From the NCBI RefSeq assembly GCF_001620365.2, contig NZ_LQMT02000012.1, positions 365,388 through 429,387 of the forward strand: a DNA stretch of 64,000 bases. Reading direction: 5' to 3'. A program made the translations under genes and the position numbers. Source of the stretch: Amycolatopsis keratiniphila subsp. keratiniphila (GTDB lineage: Bacteria; Actinomycetota; Actinomycetes; Mycobacteriales; Pseudonocardiaceae). Below the pieces are notes generated by a model. It searched no databases and was not told where the DNA came from. It was given only the letters and a program-made list of their open reading frames with translations. Below are positions 15,989 through 23,916 of this stretch, one piece after another. Every line of letters starts with the position of its first letter. The first letter of the stretch is position 1.

Positions 15989-18064
15989 GTGTCGATCGCG
16001 CTCACCGAAGAACAGGCGGCCCTGGCCGCGTCGATCCGCGCCTGGGCGGCCTCGGCCCGGCCCGTCGACGCCGTCCGAAGTGGCCGGACCGCCGAACCGC
16101 CGCCAGGGCTGGCGGAACTCGGCCTGTTCGGCGTGGCGATTCCCGAAGACGTCGGCGGCGCCGGCGGCACGCTCGCCGATCTGGCCGCCGGGCTCGCCGA
16201 AGCCGCCGAAGCGCTCGTACCCGGCCCTGTCCTCGGGACGGTGCTGGGCGGGGCGTTGCTCGCGACGGATCCCCAGACCGCCAAGGAGATCCTGCCCGGT
16301 CTCGCCGACGGGACCGAGCGGCTGGCGGTGGTGCTGGGCGGCGGTTTCCGCGTCGAGGATTCGGTCGTCGACGGTGAATCGGGACCGGCGCTCGATGTTC
16401 ACCCGACGGCGTGGACGCTGGTCTCCGACGGCGCAGTCTCCGCGCTCATCCCGCCCGGAGCGTCCGGAATGGACATTCGGCAGGGTGAGCCGTTCGATCT
16501 GTCGCGGCCGGTCGGCCGGGTCCGGTGCGAGAAGGTGCGGTCCGAAGCGGTTTTCGAGGCGCTGCCGGTGGATACCTACGCCGCCACGCTCGGTGCCGCC
16601 GAAGCCGCGGGGATCGCCCGATGGTGTCTTCGGACCGCTGTCGAGTACGCGAAGGTCCGGGAGCAGTTCGGCCGCCCCATCGGGGCGTTCCAGGCGATCA
16701 AGCATCTGTGCGCGGAAATGCTGTGCCGGGCCGAAGCCACCGACGCGCTCGCATGGGACGCGGCGAGGGCGGCCGAAGACCCCGCACAGCACGCCCTCGC
16801 GGCCGCGACGGCCGCGGCGTACGCGCTCGACGCGGCCGTGGCCAACGCGAAGGACTGTATCCAGGTCCTCGGCGGCATCGGATTCACCTGGGAGCATGAC
16901 GCGCACTTCTACCTGCGCCGCGCCGTCGCCCTGCGGCAGTGGCTCGGCGGTTCCGCCCGCTGGCGTCGTCGCGCGGCCGAACTCGCGCTGCGCGGTGACC
17001 GCCGGACGCTGAGCGTCGACGTCGGCGAGGACGCCGAACTCCGTGACCTGGTCGGCGGAATCGCCGCCCTGCCCGAGCCGGAACGCCGGGTCGCGCTGGC
17101 CGATTCCGGGTTGCTGGCCCCACATTGGCCCGCGCCGTACGGCAGGGGCGCGACAGCCGCCGAGCAACTGCGGATCGACGCCGCGCTCGACGGTGCGGGG
17201 GTCCGCCGCCCGGATCTGGTCATCGGCGGCTGGGCCGTGCCGACGTTGCTGGAACACGGCTCCGCGGCGCAGCGCGAACGGTTCGCCGTACCCACTTTGC
17301 GCGGCGAGATCACCTGGTGTCAGTTGTTCAGTGAACCGGGAGCGGGTTCGGATCTCGCGTCGCTGCGCACGACGGCCCGGCGCGCCGACGGCGGATGGCT
17401 GCTCAACGGCCAGAAAGTGTGGACCTCGCTCGCGCGCGAGGCCGACTGGGCGATCTGCCTGGCACGCACCGATCCGGACGCGCCGAAACACAAGGGGATC
17501 ACCTACTTCCTGGTCGACATGACCGCCGACGGGATCAGCACGCGGCCGCTGCGCGAGATCACCGGCGACGCCGTCTTCAACGAGGTGTTCCTCGACGACG
17601 TGTTCGTCCCGGACGAGATGGTGGTCGGGGAGGTCGACGGCGGCTGGCGGCTCGCGCGGACGACGCTGGCGAACGAACGGGTCGCGCTCGGGAGCGGCTC
17701 GGCGGTGGGGGAGGGCGTCGAGAACCTGCTCGCCACCCTGGGCGGCGGCGCCGACCTGGAGAAACTCGGCGCGTTGATCGCGGACGGGAGCGCGTGTTCG
17801 GTGCTGGACCTGCGGGCGACGCTGCGGCGGCTCGACGGGCAGGATCCCGGCGCCGAGTCGAGTGTGCGCAAGCTGCTGGGCGTGCGGCATCGGCAGGCGG
17901 TGGCCGAGTTCGCGCTGGAGTCGCTCGGTGAGCGCGCCCTTGTGGACGGCGACCCTGCGCAGCACGAATTCCTGCTGACCCGGTGCCTCAGTATCGCGGG
18001 CGGGACGACCCAGGTGCTGCTGTCGCTGACGGCTGAGCGGTTGCTGGGGCTGCCGCGGTCCTGA
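15989..18064 (+). CDS. fadE34: double-domain acyl-CoA dehydrogenase FadE34
   Basis: A 691-residue protein made of two acyl-CoA dehydrogenase domains in one chain, the architecture of M. tuberculosis FadE34 (Rv3573c). By family it oxidises the five-carbon steroid side chain CoA thioester with FAD. The first domain ends in GGIGFTWEHDAHFYLRR (near 295-311), the motif bearing the likely catalytic Glu. The second starts near 345 and shows WCQLFSEPGAGSDLASLRT (near 443) and DVFVPDEMVVGE. The GTG start has GAGGAGG upstream. Divergence from kstR and a perfect KstR box support the assignment over other two-domain FadEs such as FadE6. Confidence 0.9.
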   Translation: MSIALTEEQAALAASIRAWAASARPVDAVRSGRTAEPPPGLAELGLFGVAIPEDVGGAGGTLADLAAGLAEAAEALVPGPVLGTVLGGALLATDPQTAKEILPGLADGTERLAVVLGGGFRVEDSVVDGESGPALDVHPTAWTLVSDGAVSALIPPGASGMDIRQGEPFDLSRPVGRVRCEKVRSEAVFEALPVDTYAATLGAAEAAGIARWCLRTAVEYAKVREQFGRPIGAFQAIKHLCAEMLCRAEATDALAWDAARAAEDPAQHALAAATAAAYALDAAVANAKDCIQVLGGIGFTWEHDAHFYLRRAVALRQWLGGSARWRRRAAELALRGDRRTLSVDVGEDAELRDLVGGIAALPEPERRVALADSGLLAPHWPAPYGRGATAAEQLRIDAALDGAGVRRPDLVIGGWAVPTLLEHGSAAQRERFAVPTLRGEITWCQLFSEPGAGSDLASLRTTARRADGGWLLNGQKVWTSLAREADWAICLARTDPDAPKHKGITYFLVDMTADGISTRPLREITGDAVFNEVFLDDVFVPDEMVVGEVDGGWRLARTTLANERVALGSGSAVGEGVENLLATLGGGADLEKLGALIADGSACSVLDLRATLRRLDGQDPGAESSVRKLLGVRHRQAVAEFALESLGERALVDGDPAQHEFLLTRCLSIAGGTTQVLLSLTAERLLGLPRS

Positions 18065-18088
18065 AAGTCCCTGTCACGCCCGTTCCGA

Positions 18089-18145
18089 GTGTCATGAAAG
18101 GGTCGTTCAGGACGTTTTGTGTCCTGAACGACCCTTTCATGACAC
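18089..18145. terminator. 57-base perfect palindrome after fadE34
   Basis: 25-base arms pair perfectly around a seven-base loop (GTTTTGT). The outer part reads GTGTCATGAAAGGG on the left and its complement on the right. It starts 25 bases after the fadE34 stop and should insulate the helicase gene downstream. It belongs to the same general family as the other ATGAA...TTCAT palindromes, although its internal arm symmetry is weaker (GAA...TTC). Confidence 0.65.
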
Positions 18146-18179
18146 CACCGCCCGAGGGATGTCGGTCCGGTGCTCTAGC

Positions 18180-20945
18180 GTGCGGGTCGTGGAGTTCGGC
18201 ACAGGAACCCAAGCCACCTTCGTCCCCTCGGATCCCCCGCGGGACGGAGTGCTGGCGCTGTGGGGAGACGGCGTAGCGGGTGACACCGCGATCGAACTCG
18301 TGCTTCCGGCAGGCAAGATCTTCCGGCGCACGAAGGTCGACGCGGCACTCGTCCCGTTGTCACGCGCGATTCCGCGGCTGCTCACCGCGGAGGGTGAGCT
18401 GAGCCCGGCCATCGCCGCGTGGTCGGCCGTCGCCGAGGCCGGGGTGAACCTCATCGCCCGCGGCAGGCTGCTGCCCGCGGCCTCACCCGGCGGGGTGGAT
18501 TCGTGGCGGGTCGGCCCGCTCGACGTCGCCGACGAGGAGATGCTGCGCGGGCTCGCCGCCGCGCTGCCTCCCGAGGCGCACGCGTTGCCGTTGTCCGGGC
18601 TGAAACGGATCCGGCTGCATTCGCCGGAGTCGTTGATCCGCGCGCTGTGGGACGCGACGGCGGATGTGCTGGTCCGCACGCCCGCCGCGAGTGTGGCGGC
18701 GGGCGGTCCGGCGTTCGCGGCCGCCGAGCCGACATTGGTCGGGCCGGACGGCGCCGCGTGGTTGGCGGAACTGAGCGCCCGGCAGGCCCAGGGCGCGCAT
18801 CTCGTCCTGCGCATGGAGGTCCACGAACCCGAAGATCCCGAAGACGAGCCCGCGTTCGAGGCCGTCCTCGCCGTGCGGAGCGCCGCCGACCCGAGCTTGA
18901 TCGTCGAGGCGGCGACACTGTGGGACGCGCCGGAGGCGGTGCTGGAACGCATGGGCGAGCAGGTCGAGACGCAGTTGCTGCTCGGCCTGCGCCGGGGAGC
19001 CAGGGCGTGGGCGCCGCTCGGCCGCATGCTCCAGTCCGCCGCGCCGACCGGGCTGGCGCTGGACTACGACGAGGTCGTCGATCTGCTGACCCACGGGGAC
19101 GCGGCGCTGGGCGGAGCCGGCATCGAGGTGCAATGGCCGAAAGACCTCTTCGCGGGCGAGCTCAAGGCGAAGGCGAGCGCGACACAGGCCCCGGGCAGCG
19201 TCACCGGGCCCGAGTTCACGCTCAAGAGCCTGCTCCGGTTCCGCTGGCGGATGAGTCTCGGCGACGAAGACCTCACCGACGCCGAAGTCACCGCGCTCGC
19301 CGAGGCGAAGCGGCCACTGGTGCGGCTGCGGGGCAAATGGGTCAAGGTCGACGCGCGCCTGATCGCCAAGGTGCGCGCCCACCGGGCGAAGAAGCTGTCC
19401 GGAGCCGAGGCACTGGCCGCGGCGCTCACCGGCGAGCTGGAGCTGGACGGCGAAAAGGTCGAGTTCACCGCCCCGTCGGCGTTGACGGGGTTGCTCCAGC
19501 GGATCCGTGACAGCGCGGCGGAACCGATCGAGCAGCCCGCGGAACTGAAGGCCACCCTGCGGCCGTATCAGAAGGCCGGGCTCTCCTGGCTGGCGACGAT
19601 GACCGGGCTCGGTCTCGGCGCCTGCCTCGCCGACGACATGGGGCTCGGCAAGACGATCCAGCTCATCTCCCTGCACCTGCACCGCCGCCCGCGCGGCGAG
19701 GGGCCGACGCTGGTCCTGTGCCCGACGTCGTTGCTGGGCAACTGGGAACGGGAGTTCGCCCGGTTCGCGCCGGACATCCCGGTGCGCCGGTTCCACGGTG
19801 GCGGACGGCATCTCGACGAGGTCGCGCCGGACGAGGTCGTGCTCGCCACGTACGGTGTGCTCCGCCGCGATCGCGAGACACTGTCCGAAGTGGACTGGGG
19901 GATGATCGCGGCCGACGAGGCGCAGCATGTCAAGAACCCGCTTTCGGTCACCGCCAAGGAACTGCGGAAGATCCCGGCCGCCGCGAAGGTCGCGCTGACC
20001 GGGACACCGATGGAGAACCGGCTCACCGAACTGTGGTCCATCATCGACTGGACGACGCCGGGCCTGCTCGGTTCGCTCGACGGGTTCCGCCGCAAGGTCG
20101 CGCGCCCGATCGAGCGGGACCGGGACACCGCGGCGACCGAACGGCTCGCCGCGACCGTCCGGCCGTTCCTGTTGCGCCGCAAGAAGACCGACCCGGACAT
20201 CGCGCCCGAGCTCCCGCGCAAGACCGAGACCGACCGGTTCGTCCCGCTCACCGCCGAGCAGACGACGCTGTACGAGGCCGTGGTCCGGGAGAACCTCGCG
20301 ATGATCCGCGAGCTGGACGGGGTGGCCCGGCGCGGGCAGGTACTGAAACTGCTCACCGAGCTCAAGCAGATCTGCAACCATCCGGCGCAGTACCTCAAGG
20401 AGCCCGGCGTGCTGCACGGCCGGTCCGGCAAGCTCGCCGCGTTCGAGGAGCTGCTCGACGTCATCCTCGACGAGGGCGACAGCGTGCTCGTGTTCAGCCA
20501 GTACGTCCAGCTGTGCCGTCTGCTGGAGAAACGCCTGGCCGAACGCGGCCTGCCGACGATGCTGCTGTCCGGGTCGAGCACACCCAAGGTCCGGGAGGAC
20601 ATGGTCGCCCGATTCCAGGCCGGCGAGGTCCCGGTGTTCCTGCTCTCGCTCAAGGCGGGCGGGGTCGGGCTCAACCTGACCAAGGCCACCCACGTGATCC
20701 ACTACGACCGCTGGTGGAACCCGGCCGTCGAGGACCAGGCCACCGACCGTGCGTACCGGATCGGGCAAGACCGGCCGGTCCAGGTGCACCGGTTGATCGC
20801 CGAAGGCACGCTCGAGGAGCGCATCGCCAAGGTGCTGGAGACCAAACGCGGACTGGCCGACGCGGTCATCGGCGCGGGTGAGGACTGGATCACCGAGCTC
20901 TCCGACGACGAACTGGCCGACCTGGTCCGGCTCGGGGGGACGTGA
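18180..20945 (+). CDS. SNF2/RapA-family DEAD/DEAH helicase
   Basis: A large SNF2-type ATPase (921 residues from the GTG at 18180) likely to translocate on DNA. The C-terminal half carries the motor: motif I DDMGLGKTIQ near 485, motif II DEAQ near 578, ALTGTPMENRL (motif III), and in the second lobe QICNHPAQYL and DRAYRIGQDRPVQVHR (motif VI). The N-terminal half is the actinobacterial SNF2 N-domain. Start choice is uncertain: GTG 18180, GTG 18189 and ATG 18159 are all in frame and none has a strong ribosome site. It overlaps the SWIM gene, a common actinobacterial pair of unknown role in DNA metabolism. Confidence 0.88.
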   Translation: MRVVEFGTGTQATFVPSDPPRDGVLALWGDGVAGDTAIELVLPAGKIFRRTKVDAALVPLSRAIPRLLTAEGELSPAIAAWSAVAEAGVNLIARGRLLPAASPGGVDSWRVGPLDVADEEMLRGLAAALPPEAHALPLSGLKRIRLHSPESLIRALWDATADVLVRTPAASVAAGGPAFAAAEPTLVGPDGAAWLAELSARQAQGAHLVLRMEVHEPEDPEDEPAFEAVLAVRSAADPSLIVEAATLWDAPEAVLERMGEQVETQLLLGLRRGARAWAPLGRMLQSAAPTGLALDYDEVVDLLTHGDAALGGAGIEVQWPKDLFAGELKAKASATQAPGSVTGPEFTLKSLLRFRWRMSLGDEDLTDAEVTALAEAKRPLVRLRGKWVKVDARLIAKVRAHRAKKLSGAEALAAALTGELELDGEKVEFTAPSALTGLLQRIRDSAAEPIEQPAELKATLRPYQKAGLSWLATMTGLGLGACLADDMGLGKTIQLISLHLHRRPRGEGPTLVLCPTSLLGNWEREFARFAPDIPVRRFHGGGRHLDEVAPDEVVLATYGVLRRDRETLSEVDWGMIAADEAQHVKNPLSVTAKELRKIPAAAKVALTGTPMENRLTELWSIIDWTTPGLLGSLDGFRRKVARPIERDRDTAATERLAATVRPFLLRRKKTDPDIAPELPRKTETDRFVPLTAEQTTLYEAVVRENLAMIRELDGVARRGQVLKLLTELKQICNHPAQYLKEPGVLHGRSGKLAAFEELLDVILDEGDSVLVFSQYVQLCRLLEKRLAERGLPTMLLSGSSTPKVREDMVARFQAGEVPVFLLSLKAGGVGLNLTKATHVIHYDRWWNPAVEDQATDRAYRIGQDRPVQVHRLIAEGTLEERIAKVLETKRGLADAVIGAGEDWITELSDDELADLVRLGGT

Positions 20946-22129
20946 TGCCCGGCGCGACAGGGCGGAAACGGCGCACCTTCGGCAACACGTGGTGGGGCAA
21001 GGCGTGGGTCGAGGCGCTGGAGGAACGCGCCAAACTCGACCCGAACCGCCTGCCGCGAGGCCGGACGTATGCGCGTAAGGGCACCGTCAGCAAGCTCGCG
21101 GTGGGTGTGGGCGAGGTGACGGCCTGGGTGCAGGGCAGCCGGGCGGTGCCGTACCGGGTGACCATCCACATGCGGGCGTTCACCGAGCCGCAGTGGGAGA
21201 GCCTGCTCGGCATGGTCGGCTCGCGGCTCGGGCACGTCGCCGCCCTCCTCGACGGCGAACTGCCCGGCGAGCTGGCCGAGGACGCGCGGACCGCCGGCGC
21301 GGACCTGCTGCCCGGCCCCGGCGATCTGCGCCCGAAGTGCTCCTGCCCGGACAGCGCGAACCCGTGCAAACACGTCGCCGCGGTGTACTACCTGGTCGCG
21401 GACGAGGTCGACGCCGATCCGTTCGTGCTGTTCCTGCTGCGCGGCAGGCCGAGGGAGGCCGTGCTCGCGGAACTGCGGTCCCGTCGAGCCCCCGCGAGCA
21501 CGCCGGGCAAACGGGTGCGGGCCCCCGCCGCACCCGGCGTGGACCCGAAGCGGGCCTACACCCGGCGGATCGCCGCGCTGCCGCCGCGTCCGGCCGTCCC
21601 GGGTACGGTCGGGCCGCCCGCCGTCCTCGACGTCGACCCGCCGCACCGCACCGGCTGGAGTGGGGAGATGTTCGTCGAGCTGGCCGCCGACGCCGCCGCG
21701 AGGGCCTGGGAACTGCTGGTCATGGGGCCCGAGCGGGAAGCGGAGCTGTCGTTCGAGGAAGACCTCGCCCGTCGCGCGGCGGTGAGCGAACCTCACGTGG
21801 TCGCCGAACTCGCCGAGGCGGCCGGGGTGGCGGTGCGGGATCTTGCCCTGTGGGCGCAGGCATGGCGTGAGGCGGGCAGGGGCGGGATGGCGGTGGTCCG
21901 GGAGGCGTGGCGTCCCACGCAGGCGCCGCTCGCCCAGGCCAAGGCGGACCTCGCCGAATCCGGGTTGCCTGGCGAGCCCAAGACCTGGCGGAACCGGATC
22001 ACCCAGGGCGATCTGCAACTGCGCTACGGCCGTGACGAACGGTGGTACCGCTTTGTGCGCGACGGCGAAGGGTGGCGGGTCGACGGCCCGTCCTCCGCCC
22101 GGCCGATGGACGTGATCTATCCGCCCTGA
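20942..22129 (+). CDS. SWIM zinc-finger protein
   Basis: A 395-residue protein with a SWIM-type zinc finger at residues 133-144: Cys133, Cys135, Cys142 and His144 in CSCPDSANPCKH. It begins GATGRKRRTFGNTWWGKAWVEALE, typical of the SWIM proteins that accompany SNF2 helicases. Start is GTG 20942 or ATG 20945; either overlaps the helicase stop. It probably binds DNA or the helicase. It ends at a convergent, palindrome-rich gap. Confidence 0.85.
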   Translation: MMPGATGRKRRTFGNTWWGKAWVEALEERAKLDPNRLPRGRTYARKGTVSKLAVGVGEVTAWVQGSRAVPYRVTIHMRAFTEPQWESLLGMVGSRLGHVAALLDGELPGELAEDARTAGADLLPGPGDLRPKCSCPDSANPCKHVAAVYYLVADEVDADPFVLFLLRGRPREAVLAELRSRRAPASTPGKRVRAPAAPGVDPKRAYTRRIAALPPRPAVPGTVGPPAVLDVDPPHRTGWSGEMFVELAADAAARAWELLVMGPEREAELSFEEDLARRAAVSEPHVVAELAEAAGVAVRDLALWAQAWREAGRGGMAVVREAWRPTQAPLAQAKADLAESGLPGEPKTWRNRITQGDLQLRYGRDERWYRFVRDGEGWRVDGPSSARPMDVIYPP

Positions 22130-22160
22130 CCTCACGTCTCGTGAGTGCCGGTGGCTTTCG

Positions 22161-22306
22161 CGTGACTGACCGGACGACTCGCGTGATCCGACGGACGACT
22201 CGCGTGTCTGGACGGGCGACTCGTGGCGAGGCTTCGCCGCGAGTGTGTCGTCCATCTGGTCACACGTGTCGTCCGTCGGATCACATGTGTCGTCCGGTCA
22301 ATCACG
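22161..22306. repeat. 146-base imperfect cruciform with tandem repeat units
   Basis: The left arm (22161-22223) carries three tandem units with core GGACGACTCGCGTG or close variants. The right arm (22240-22306) carries three inverted units with core GTGTCGTCC. The arms are roughly 80 per cent complementary and flank a small perfect hairpin GGCGA-GGCT-TCGCC (22225-22238). No transposase or coding sequence is associated. Confidence 0.7.
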
Positions 22307-22402
22307 CAAGACCGCCAGCAGGTGTCCAGGACACGGTTGGCTCGAACGGTCCTTGCCGTTCACGAGACGCGCCCCACCACGCCGCTGGCCCACTCGCTCG
22401 CC

Positions 22403-22469
22403 CCTCAAGTACATGAAGGCCCCCTTCCTTGCGTCTAGCGCAAGGAAGGGGGCCTTCATGTACTTGAGG
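22403..22469. terminator. 67-base perfect composite palindrome
   Basis: 31-base arms pair without mismatch around TCTAG. The inner plan is GAAGG-CCC-CCTTC, then CTTGCG-loop-CGCAAG, then GAAGG-GGG-CCTTC, parallel to the element at 15144. It lies between convergent genes and is a likely bidirectional terminator. Confidence 0.7.
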
Positions 22470-22542
22470 AAGGTGTGGAGGGGCCTTCACGCGCGGCCGC
22501 TGTGACTGCTGGTGCCGCTGAGGCTGCGGTGGCGATCGCGTA

Positions 22543-22597
22543 GTCCGTGAAGGCCTCCTTCACTACCTTGAGGGTAGGCAAGGAGGCCTTCACGGAC
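22543..22597. terminator. 55-base composite palindrome at the esterase 3' end
   Basis: 18-base outer arms pair perfectly, then two mismatches, then five more pairs around TTGAG. The left arm is itself GTGAAGG-CCT-CCTTCAC. It ends 12 bases after the minus-strand esterase stop at 22609, the expected place for its terminator. Confidence 0.65.
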
Positions 22598-22608
22598 CGG
22601 GGCCGCGG

Positions 22609-23850
22609 TCAGCCGGAGCGGCGCAGCCAGGTGCGATAGCTCCACTCCAGGAACCGTTCCACCCCGCGCACCACATGGGCGCTGCGGATCGAGGGGAAGA
22701 CGTCGAAGGCGTGCTGCGCGCCGGAGATCTCCGCGTACGCGACCTCGCGCTGGGACTTGTCCCGCAGGCGCCGCACGAATTCGCGCGCCTCGCCCACCGG
22801 CACCAGCGAGTCGTGGACGCCGTGGATGACGAAGAACGGCGGCGCGTCTTCGGTGATCCGGTCGAGCGGGGAGGCCGCGATGTAGTCGTCGAGGAAGTTC
22901 ACCGGATCCCGGTCCGCCTCGAAGACGTGCCGGGCGATGAACGTCTTCAGCCGGGTCTGGCTGGAGCGCCGCCCGCTGGTCGCGGCGAAGTCGTACACGC
23001 CGTAGTGCGGGACGCACGCCTGGATGCTCGTGTCGGCTTCGGTGAAGCCGGGCTGCAGCGCCGGGTCGTTGGCGGTCAGCGCCAGCAGCGCGGCGAGATG
23101 CCCGCCCGCGGATCCGCCGGTGACGGCGACGAAGGACGGGTCGCCGCCGTAGGTCTCCGCGTTGTCCCTGATCCAGGCCAGCGCACGTTTCGCGGCGACG
23201 ATGTGCGCGGGCCAGCGGGCGGCGGGGGAGAGCGGGTAGTTGATCGCGACGCAGATCCAGCCGCGTTTGGCCATGTGCAGCATCAGCGGCAGGCCCTGCT
23301 GGTCCTTGTTGCCGATCACCCAGGCGCCGCCGTGCACCTGGAGCAGGATCGGTGCGCCGGTGACCGGTTCGCGCGGGGCGTAGATGTCGAGCAGGAACCG
23401 TTTCCCGCCGGGCGCGTAGGCGATGTTGCGGGTCCGCCGGACCTCGGGGTCGCGCATGCGGAACGGCAGCGCCAGCTGGCCCCACGGCGTCGCGAGGTCG
23501 GTCGGGCTCGGCGGGTGCTCGAGTTCGTCGGTGTACGCCTCGCCGATGCCTTCGGTCAGCGCGGTCTCGATCTCGTCGCGGGCCCGCTGGGACTGCGCGA
23601 TGAGCGTGCCGAGCCCGGCCGCCGACGCCGCCGCGAGGGCGAGCCCCGCCTTGCTCGACGCGCCGCGGTGCCGGGCGACGTGCGCCGCCGCGTCGGCCGC
23701 GGTGAGCGCGAGCAGATGCGGGGCGAGTTCCCCGGTGAGCCAGCCCGCGAAGAACGCCGGGACCGCCGTGCGGGCGCCTCGCGGCGGCTTCAGCGCGTTC
23801 GCGGTGAGCGCGAGCTGGAGTGCCTGGCGGAGGACGAAACTCGGCTGCAT
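22609..23850 (-). CDS. alpha/beta-hydrolase esterase, LipC-like
   Basis: A 413-residue carboxylesterase of the hormone-sensitive-lipase/BD-FAE type. The oxyanion motif HGGAW is at 173-177, the nucleophile elbow GGSAGG has Ser247, an Asp-containing stretch VIHGVHDSLVPV follows, and the His is in SGAQHAFDV. The roughly 130-residue N-terminal region is helical and Ala-rich. Start ATG 23850 keeps the KstR box (23881-23894) outside the gene. It is divergent from a WS/DGAT gene, like the lipC (Rv0220)-Rv0221 neighbourhood in M. tuberculosis. It probably hydrolyses acyl esters at the envelope or on lipid droplets; the substrate is not shown. Confidence 0.8.
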   Translation of the reverse strand: MQPSFVLRQALQLALTANALKPPRGARTAVPAFFAGWLTGELAPHLLALTAADAAAHVARHRGASSKAGLALAAASAAGLGTLIAQSQRARDEIETALTEGIGEAYTDELEHPPSPTDLATPWGQLALPFRMRDPEVRRTRNIAYAPGGKRFLLDIYAPREPVTGAPILLQVHGGAWVIGNKDQQGLPLMLHMAKRGWICVAINYPLSPAARWPAHIVAAKRALAWIRDNAETYGGDPSFVAVTGGSAGGHLAALLALTANDPALQPGFTEADTSIQACVPHYGVYDFAATSGRRSSQTRLKTFIARHVFEADRDPVNFLDDYIAASPLDRITEDAPPFFVIHGVHDSLVPVGEAREFVRRLRDKSQREVAYAEISGAQHAFDVFPSIRSAHVVRGVERFLEWSYRTWLRRSG

Positions 23851-23880
23851 GGCCACCGATCCTACCGCCGGGTGACCGCC

Positions 23881-23894
23881 TAGAACGGGTTGCA
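23881..23894. promoter_or_regulatory. KstR box between esterase and wax ester synthase genes
   Basis: TAGAACGGGTTGCA matches TNNAACNNGTTNNA at all fixed positions. It is 23 bases before the WS/DGAT start and 31 bases before the esterase start, so it could control both divergent genes. Confidence 0.75.
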
Positions 23895-23916
23895 AAGTTC
23901 ACTTAAGGTGATTCTT

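Larger units (their letters stand above)
22130..22608. other. 479-base gene-free region built of inverted repeats
   Basis: The gap between the convergent SWIM and esterase genes holds three long inverted repeats in series (22161-22306, 22403-22469 and 22543-22597), which together fill more than half of it. Reading frames across it translate only the repeats and are rejected as genes. Confidence 0.7.

Noticed and set aside
18483..20789. 768-codon minus-strand frame over the SNF2 gene
   Set aside because: No recognisable domain and shadow-type composition; the plus strand carries all helicase motifs.
22161..22306. Possible CRISPR array because of evenly spaced repeats
   Set aside because: Units are inverted across a centre, spacers are also similar, and no cas gene is present; it is a cruciform.
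22130..22505. Several small frames translating the palindrome region
   Set aside because: They encode only repeat-derived Arg/Thr/Ser strings, lack ribosome sites and overlap the inverted repeats.
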